Source: an uncultured Alphaproteobacteria bacterium (GTDB taxonomy: Bacteria; Pseudomonadota; Alphaproteobacteria; Rhodobacterales; Rhodobacteraceae). Taken from it: 63,213 nt of DNA. Of the stretch, positions 57,550 through 63,213 are shown one piece after another. Each line of letters opens with the position of its first letter. Within the stretch, counting starts at the first letter, position 1. Made by a program: the position numbers and the translations under genes. The DNA lies in NCBI GenBank assembly GCA_913051655.1, contig CAJXHI010000016.1, positions 1 through 63,213 of the forward strand, written 5' to 3'. The notes below the pieces were generated by a model, which was not told the DNA's origin, made no database searches, and was given only the letters and a program-made list of their open reading frames with translations.

Positions 57550-57568
57550 CAAAGGTTTGATTTGAAAC

Positions 57569-59407
57569 ATGACTGACTTGACCACACATACAGCTGCCTC
57601 TGCCCCCGCGCCAACAGGTGTTATTCCTTCGATTGGCTCGGGTTTTAAGCGCGCAAATGTATTTTACAAACAACCCGGCGTTCAACGTGCGCTACCTAGT
57701 ATTGCGGCAGCGATTATCGCAATCTTTGGGATTATTATTTACGTTGCTTTGCAAACACCGGAACGGACCACGCTATTCTCATCCTTAAGTGAGTCCGAAA
57801 AATCACGTGTGTTTGAAGCTTTGAAAAATGGCGGCACAGATGTGCGTATAGATCCTGCAACTGGAGAGTTGACTGTACCTGTTGACGATTATCATAGCGC
57901 GAAACTAAATTTGGCTGCACAAGGCATTGCGGTGCCCGCGGCTGATGGTCAAGGCAGTCTTGATAACATGCCTATGGGCACAAGCCGTTCGATAGAAACA
58001 TTAAAAATCAAACAGTCAATGGAATATGAACTGGCGAGATCAATTGCTGAAATTGATACAGTGAATAACGCCCGCGTTCATTTAGCCATACCGGAACGGT
58101 CGGCTTTTGCAAGGAACACGCAGGAACCGAGCGCCTCTGTCTTTCTTGAGCTTGGGGTCGGACGGGCACTGAGCGCACAACAGGTAGAGGCAATTGTCAA
58201 TTTGGTGGCCTCCTCTGTTCCAAATTTGGCCAAAAATAATGTGTCCATTGTCGATCAAAGTGGCCGACTTTTGTCTAATTCCGTAGAAGATCCTGCGTCG
58301 ACAGCTTCTGAGCTTCAGTTTCAATATCGTATGCGGATAGAAGAGCTTTACCGCACCCGTGTAGAACGTCTTTTGACCCCGATTGTTGGACCTGGCAATG
58401 TGTCCAGTCAGGTGAATATCGATATTGACTTTACCACACTCGAAGTGACAGAAGATCGTGTTCTGCCGGAAGACATTGCGCTCCTTAGTAAGCAGGTCAG
58501 TCGTGATGAAGAGGTCAGCCGACGGGCTCAGGGTATTCCAGGGGCAGTAGCAAATGAACCGCCGGCCCAGAGTAAATTCATACCCGGTGATGAAATTAAA
58601 AATCCAGCAGAGGCGGCAACTGCAGAAACTGATCCCAATGATCCAGACGCCAAGCAATCCAATCAAGAGGTTGAAGCGGAGAGTGTTGTATCTAATTACA
58701 TGCCGAGCCAATCATCTGCTGTCTCTGCTAATAGCGGTTCGAAAATGGTGTCAAGCAACGAAGTGCAAAACTACGAAGTCAGCCGTCAAATTTCGACAAA
58801 GAAACTGCCATCCGCTGAAATTAGAAAAGTTACGGTTGCGGTTCTTTTGCGCGAACAATCAGTAGTCGCTCCAAGTGGCGAGATGCAGATACTTGAAATC
58901 AGTGATTCAGAAAAAGAAGAAATCGAAGGTTTGGTCTCTAGTGCGCTGGGCCTGACACCAGAAAGAGGAGATACCGTGATTATCTCAAGCCGTCCCTTCA
59001 TGACGAAAATTACGGACGGTGTGCAAACTACGTGGTATGAAGAGCCTTGGATTAGAGACGTTATTTCAAAGTCCTTGATGTTGATTATCATTGCTGTGGT
59101 GTCATTGGCTGTTATTCGCCCGCTTCTGTCGCGCCTACTGACGCCTTCACAAGATGCGTTGAAAACCGCATATATTGAAGAAAACGTTGATAATCTTGAG
59201 GATATGGATTTAGAGAATGGACAGTCTCTTGAAGATCTGAAATCTAAACTTAAACAAAAGAAATCAACGGTTTCAGCAGAAATGTTGGATACAGCGAACT
59301 CTTATGATGATAAAGTTGCAGTTATCAGGTTGATGGTCTCTGATGAATCTGGACGCGTTGCAAACGTATTCAAGACAATGATGCAAGACGATCTTGATTT
59401 CTTATAG
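57569..59407 (+). CDS. fliF: Flagellar MS-ring protein FliF
   Basis: FliF forms the basal MS ring in the inner membrane. The 612-residue protein has two membrane helices (about residues 48-67 and 505-525), the ring-building YscJ/FliF domain between (GTSRSIETLKIKQSMEYELARS in short SMEYELARSI, about 149-158), and VHLAIPERSAFARN near 172. The last 35 residues, with DKVAVIRLMVSDESGRVANV, form the FliG-binding tail. Its length is a little above average. Confidence 0.94.
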   Translation: MTDLTTHTAASAPAPTGVIPSIGSGFKRANVFYKQPGVQRALPSIAAAIIAIFGIIIYVALQTPERTTLFSSLSESEKSRVFEALKNGGTDVRIDPATGELTVPVDDYHSAKLNLAAQGIAVPAADGQGSLDNMPMGTSRSIETLKIKQSMEYELARSIAEIDTVNNARVHLAIPERSAFARNTQEPSASVFLELGVGRALSAQQVEAIVNLVASSVPNLAKNNVSIVDQSGRLLSNSVEDPASTASELQFQYRMRIEELYRTRVERLLTPIVGPGNVSSQVNIDIDFTTLEVTEDRVLPEDIALLSKQVSRDEEVSRRAQGIPGAVANEPPAQSKFIPGDEIKNPAEAATAETDPNDPDAKQSNQEVEAESVVSNYMPSQSSAVSANSGSKMVSSNEVQNYEVSRQISTKKLPSAEIRKVTVAVLLREQSVVAPSGEMQILEISDSEKEEIEGLVSSALGLTPERGDTVIISSRPFMTKITDGVQTTWYEEPWIRDVISKSLMLIIIAVVSLAVIRPLLSRLLTPSQDALKTAYIEENVDNLEDMDLENGQSLEDLKSKLKQKKSTVSAEMLDTANSYDDKVAVIRLMVSDESGRVANVFKTMMQDDLDFL

Positions 59408-59418
59408 GAGCTGGAGTT

Positions 59419-60444
59419 ATGGCTGAGGAACTTGACAATGAAGATGCCCCTCGGCTGAGTGGTACGCAAAAATCTGCAATTTTGATGATGCTTCTTGGCG
59501 AAGAAGAAGCTGCAGAAGTTCTGAAAAACCTATCCCCGAAAGAGGTGCAGCATTTGGGTACAGCGATGTATTCGGTGCAGGCGGCGGATCAAGGGACTGT
59601 GAATGCTGTTTTGGACGAATTTCTCGAGATTATCAAAGGACAGACGAGCCTCGGCCTTGGTGGAGGGAACTATATTCGTAACGTTCTAACCCGTGCGTTG
59701 GGCGATGATAAGGCACAATCCGTTCTTAGCCGGATTACACCGTCAAGCAGCGAACGTCCAATCGAAATTCTTGATTGGATGGATGCGCGTTCTATCGCCG
59801 AACTGGTGCAGGATGAACATCCTCAAATTGTTGCACTGATCACCTCATATCTTGATTTTGGCCTTGCCTCAGATGTGCTAAGCCTTCTGGAGCCAGAGCT
59901 TCAATCTGATGTTATCTTGCGTATCGCAACCTTGGAAACCGTTGATCCGGAGGCGTTGCGCGAACTTGAAAAAGTGATGAAAAAGAAGTTCCAAGCAAAT
60001 ACTAGTCTTAGATCGTCACAAGTCGGCGGTGTAAAAGCTGCTGCTAAGATTATGAATTTCACAAAGGAGGCCATGGAGCGACGCATCCTAAATGATGTTA
60101 AGAAGGTAGACAAAGACCTAATGCAGGCCATTCAGGACAACATGTTTACATTCGATAATCTTGGGATGTCTGATGACCGTTCGCTGCAGACCTTGCTTCG
60201 CAGCGTTGAAACAGAAGACCTCGTTCTGGCGCTTAAAGGAGCGGACGAATTCCTGCGGGATAAACTTTTTGGCTGTATGTCGACACGTGCGGCTGCCAAT
60301 ATTCAAGATGAAATGGAAGCTCTTGGTCCAATCCGTCTGACCGAAGTGCAAAATGCACAAAAACGTATTATTGCGGTTGCACGTAAGATGTCTGATGAAG
60401 GTAGCATCGTCCTTGCCGGTCGTGGTGGCGAGGAGATGGTATAA
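59419..60444 (+). CDS. fliG: Flagellar motor switch protein FliG
   Basis: FliG transmits stator force to the rotor. The 341-residue protein has all three domains: N-terminal (LSGTQKSAILMMLLGEEEA, about 13-31), middle with EHPQIVALITSYL (about 133-145), and C-terminal with MFTFDNLGMSDDRSLQTLLR (about 242-261), which carries the charged torque helix. Its 11-base gap to fliF and two-base gap to fliH show one operon. Confidence 0.95.
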   Translation: MAEELDNEDAPRLSGTQKSAILMMLLGEEEAAEVLKNLSPKEVQHLGTAMYSVQAADQGTVNAVLDEFLEIIKGQTSLGLGGGNYIRNVLTRALGDDKAQSVLSRITPSSSERPIEILDWMDARSIAELVQDEHPQIVALITSYLDFGLASDVLSLLEPELQSDVILRIATLETVDPEALRELEKVMKKKFQANTSLRSSQVGGVKAAAKIMNFTKEAMERRILNDVKKVDKDLMQAIQDNMFTFDNLGMSDDRSLQTLLRSVETEDLVLALKGADEFLRDKLFGCMSTRAAANIQDEMEALGPIRLTEVQNAQKRIIAVARKMSDEGSIVLAGRGGEEMV

Positions 60445-60446
60445 GT

Positions 60447-61352
60447 ATGGGTAGCTTGGCAGAGGAGTTTGTAACGCTTGACAGAGACAATCATGCGCGA
60501 ATGAAAGATGCGATTGAGACCGCAATTAGTGCAGATTTTAAGGTTGAGGAAGCGCCAAAGCATGACTTAAATGCGGGGTTTTCAAAAATACCGCTAGAAT
60601 TTTTTGTGCGGGAAAAAATTGACCCTGCTAGTTTTGTCAAAACGCCGCCCGATGATGTGCCTTCACCGCCCGCTCCAGAAGCGACTGGAATATCACCGCC
60701 GTCTGCAGAGGACGAATCGACTGTCGCAGAGGGATTAAAGGTTGATGAGCTGAGCCAAGAAAGTGAGCTAGATGATCTGGCCCAAGAATTGGCAAAAGAC
60801 AATGTACAAAGCGCCGAAACGGAATCGCAACTGGACACTACCGAACCTTCGGTTGTGCACGAGGAGCAGTTGGATACGCAGCAATCTGACCATTATGATG
60901 AAGGTTTTGCCGCAGGTCGCGCGGCTGCTTTAAGCGAATTAGAAGAACAACGTTTGGAGCATTTGGAAGTATTGAAATCCATATCGGAAAAGCTTTTGAC
61001 CGATTCGGTATTTGATTTCGACCATATTTCTAAAAAAGTACTGGATACGGTCAATGAACTTTCGAGCGAACGATGCGGATTGACGATTGACGACAATCCA
61101 GAGGGATTTTTGAAACGCATTGAGGCCCGAATTGAACAGGTGCGCAACCTGTCAGAGGAGCGCAGTGTTTTTTTTAACGAAGATGATCTTCAGGCTCTGA
61201 AATCCTTCGACGAATTTGAAAATTATTTCTTAAAGGCACAGGTACGCAGCGATCCAGCCTTGAAGCGTGGCGATGTGGTCGTAAAAGTTGGCGGAGTAGA
61301 ATTACGCGATGCACCATTCCATGATTATGAATCGGATGTACAGGATGAGTGA
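60447..61352 (+). CDS. fliH: Flagellar assembly protein FliH
   Basis: FliH regulates the export ATPase FliI. The 301-residue protein has an acidic, disordered N-terminal half (about 40-145), the GRAAAL-containing helix DEGFAAGRAAALSELEEQR (about 151-169), and a C-terminal part with VRSDPALKRGDVVVKVGGVEL, the FliH/YscL signature, seen as LKRGDVVVKVGG. The call leans on position between fliG and fliI. Its 3' end overlaps the fliI start by eight bases. Confidence 0.85.
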   Translation: MGSLAEEFVTLDRDNHARMKDAIETAISADFKVEEAPKHDLNAGFSKIPLEFFVREKIDPASFVKTPPDDVPSPPAPEATGISPPSAEDESTVAEGLKVDELSQESELDDLAQELAKDNVQSAETESQLDTTEPSVVHEEQLDTQQSDHYDEGFAAGRAAALSELEEQRLEHLEVLKSISEKLLTDSVFDFDHISKKVLDTVNELSSERCGLTIDDNPEGFLKRIEARIEQVRNLSEERSVFFNEDDLQALKSFDEFENYFLKAQVRSDPALKRGDVVVKVGGVELRDAPFHDYESDVQDE

Positions 61353-62676
61353 TCTCACAAGTGAACTAATGCGCGATCTTGATCGCCGCTTACAACCGCA
61401 AATGGGCTCACGTATTTCCGGTAAAGTTATCAAATTTGATGGTCTGACTGCCCATTGCGATGGGTTTCCAGCCCGTGTTGGCGCTATTTGCAAAATTTCT
61501 ACAGACTCAAGCGATGTTTTGGCTGAGGTTATCAGTTTTAAGGATGGGCTCAATCAATTGGTCGTCTTCGAACTTGGTGCAGGTATCCGCGCCGGTGATA
61601 AGGTCACCTTAGTGGAAGAAGGTCAGACGATTACCATAGGAGAGAAACACCTTGGCCGCGTTTTTGATGCCATTGGTGATCCTTTGGACGGGCGAGCAGT
61701 CCCACCGGGGCAAGATCTTTGGCCACTGTATGGAAAACTTGTCAATCCGTTGAGTAGAAATCACATCTCAGAAGTTCTGGATGTTGGAGTGCGTTCAATC
61801 AACAGCCTTTTAACCATTGCGAAAGGCCAGCGGGTTGGGATCATTGCAGGTTCTGGTGTTGGGAAATCTGTGCTACTGAGCATGATGACAAAACACAGTG
61901 CTGCCGATGTGATCGTAGTTGGTCTGATTGGAGAGCGATCGCGTGAAGTACTTGAATTCGTCGACAAAGTGTTTGATCCAGAGACAAAAAAGAAACTCTG
62001 CGCCGTTGCTGTACCTGCGGACCGCTCTCCTCTGTTGCGGATTCGTGGGGCAAATCGCGCTACTGCCATTGCAGAATATTTTCGTGATCAGGGTAAAAAT
62101 GTTCTTCTCATCATGGATTCTTTGACACGTGTAGCTCATGCGCGGCGCGAAATCGGTCTAGCACTCGGGGAACTGCCAACGTCAAAAGGTTATCCTGCCT
62201 CCGTCATTGCGCTCATTTCTGGCCTTGTGGAGCGGGCGGGGATGGGGCTTTCGTCGACTAAAGGCTCGATAACAGGAATTTATACAGTGCTTGCAGATGG
62301 AGATGATACCAATGATCCTGTCGTGGATACAGCGCGTGCAATTTTAGATGGTCACGTAGTGCTGAACCGTGAGTATGCCAACATGGGTATCTATCCGGCC
62401 ATTGATATCTCTCAATCAATAAGCCGCGTCATGGCGGATGTAGTAACACGCGATCATGCGATAGCAGCGGACCGCTTAAAACAACTTATCAATGTCTATA
62501 ATGAAAATAAAGACTTGATCCTGATGGGCGGCTATGCTCCGGGCCAAGATGCAGATTTAGATGAAGCTTATAAGAAATGGCCAAAAATTGTGGAATTCCT
62601 CAAACAGCTCCCATCCAATGTAGAGAGATTTGATAAAGCGGCTGAATCACTGTTGGCTTTGCTCAAAGAGGCCTAA
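61345..62676 (+). CDS. fliI: Flagellum-specific ATPase FliI
   Basis: FliI powers flagellar type III export. The 443-residue F1-like ATPase has Walker A AGSGVGKSVLLSMM near residue 171, GLIGERSREVLEFV near 193, and YPAIDISQSISRVM near 351. The start at 61345 (MSDLTSELM) overlaps fliH; in-frame codons upstream would lie deeper inside it. The fliJ ATG follows the stop directly. Confidence 0.94.
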   Translation: MSDLTSELMRDLDRRLQPQMGSRISGKVIKFDGLTAHCDGFPARVGAICKISTDSSDVLAEVISFKDGLNQLVVFELGAGIRAGDKVTLVEEGQTITIGEKHLGRVFDAIGDPLDGRAVPPGQDLWPLYGKLVNPLSRNHISEVLDVGVRSINSLLTIAKGQRVGIIAGSGVGKSVLLSMMTKHSAADVIVVGLIGERSREVLEFVDKVFDPETKKKLCAVAVPADRSPLLRIRGANRATAIAEYFRDQGKNVLLIMDSLTRVAHARREIGLALGELPTSKGYPASVIALISGLVERAGMGLSSTKGSITGIYTVLADGDDTNDPVVDTARAILDGHVVLNREYANMGIYPAIDISQSISRVMADVVTRDHAIAADRLKQLINVYNENKDLILMGGYAPGQDADLDEAYKKWPKIVEFLKQLPSNVERFDKAAESLLALLKEA

Positions 62677-63099
62677 ATGCAGCCAATCCGTCGAAAGTCT
62701 GTACTTGGGAAAATTGCCCGTAAAAATTTGGCTGAAACTGCAAAGCTGCGTAATGCTATAGGGGAACAAGAAAAACAGCTTCTTGAAATTAGCCAGATGA
62801 TGACACGGATTAAAGAGCTGCAGGGAAATTCAAACGACGTAAATCACATCAGCCCAAACGAATTGCGCGCGGCACGTTGGTATTCATTGAAGCTTTCTGA
62901 ACAGGCGATGATCTTGGAAAATCGTATTGAATTCGTAGAAACGGAATTGGCTAATTTGCGAAGATTTTCACGTGACAAATCGATAAAAAATTCAAAACTT
63001 GAAAAATTAATCGATGAAGCTGAGCAAATGGTGCGTCGAGAAAAAGACCGCGAAATAGAAAAGAAAACAACTTTTCTGAAATTATCTGGAATGCTGTAA
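62677..63099 (+). CDS. fliJ: FliJ-like flagellar export chaperone
   Basis: The 140-residue protein is almost entirely helical, with a long coiled coil (about 20-125) rich in Lys, Glu, Leu and Arg, the form of FliJ, which sits in the centre of the FliI ring. FliJ sequences diverge quickly, so the name rests on shape, length and position after fliI. Its ATG abuts the fliI stop. Confidence 0.8.
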   Translation: MQPIRRKSVLGKIARKNLAETAKLRNAIGEQEKQLLEISQMMTRIKELQGNSNDVNHISPNELRAARWYSLKLSEQAMILENRIEFVETELANLRRFSRDKSIKNSKLEKLIDEAEQMVRREKDREIEKKTTFLKLSGML

Positions 63100-63164
63100 A
63101 TTTTCTTCTTAAGCGATCCGAAGGTTAAAATGATGCGCAAGGGTCGCAAAAGATTGTTCGAATC

Positions 63165-63180
63165 TGGCATATAACTTGCA
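63165..63180 (+). promoter_or_regulatory. Sigma-54 promoter for the next flagellar operon
   Basis: TGGCATATAACTTGCA carries the -24 GG (63166-63167) and -12 GC (63178-63179) ten bases apart, with the consensus TGGCA and TTGCA. It points rightward out of the window, 66 bases after fliJ. Confidence 0.85.
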
Positions 63181-63213
63181 AGCAGGTTCTCAAAGCATTC
63201 AAGGTAGCTGAGA

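Overview
The window looks like chromosomal DNA from an alphaproteobacterium of the Rhodobacteraceae (Roseobacter group), judged from gene content and order and from product types such as DUF2125, a Rhodobacteraceae-style porin, leuS-lptE-holA, atpHAGDC without the F0 genes, and the block amidase - aminotransferase - ftsK - lolA. Base composition is moderate, and the gene-free gaps are visibly richer in A+T than the genes. No phage, insertion sequence, CRISPR array, rRNA or tRNA gene was found.

Layout. Positions 1-534 hold eroded, unrecognised coding remnants. From 668 to 5550 lie an S49 peptidase, a small zinc-ribbon membrane protein, a Na+/Ca2+ exchanger, a FolM/PTR1-like reductase and uvrC. 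On the minus strand at 5553-8775 there is a tight three-gene operon: aldehyde dehydrogenase, SDR dehydrogenase, P1 peptidase. DUF2125 and ChaC genes follow. At 10307-14295 a MotA/ExbB-like channel protein is paired with a 926-residue MotB-like protein that carries a very long coiled coil and an OmpA domain. Next are a decayed M23 peptidase gene, clpA, gloB, a methyltransferase and the F1 ATP synthase operon (19593-24463). A 1.4 kb gap contains a decayed copy of the porin gene whose intact form lies at 30324-31187. The middle holds leuS-lptE-holA, the porin, yggS, an L,D-transpeptidase, ribA and an orphan OmpR-type response regulator. Then come xth, a thioredoxin-TPR protein, a Lon-N-domain protein and a Trm112-like protein, followed by ubiH, amidase, aminotransferase, ftsK and lolA. 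Separate small units follow: lytic transglycosylase lipoprotein, hspQ, ggt, thiolase, OmpA lipoprotein, an Ada-like methyltransferase, adenosine kinase, HIT and zf-CHCC proteins.

The right end (54779-63213) is the start of a flagellar cluster: two divergent sigma-54 activators, then fliE, fliF, fliG, fliH, fliI and fliJ. One activator has AAA+ plus a C-terminal HTH but no N-terminal regulatory domain. The other has an N-terminal domain and AAA+ but no HTH. This is the FleQ/FleT division of labour known from the Fla1 system of Rhodobacter sphaeroides. A sigma-54 promoter with exact GG-N10-GC spacing precedes the fleT-like gene, and another lies after fliJ, pointing to a further flagellar operon just beyond the window.

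Two themes stand out. First is gene decay: recognisable carcasses of an M23 peptidase and of a second porin, plus several gaps that look like older remnants. Second are two energised envelope machines: the flagellar basal body and export genes, and a non-flagellar MotA/MotB-like pair with an unusually long coiled-coil spacer, which is the least characterised system in the window.
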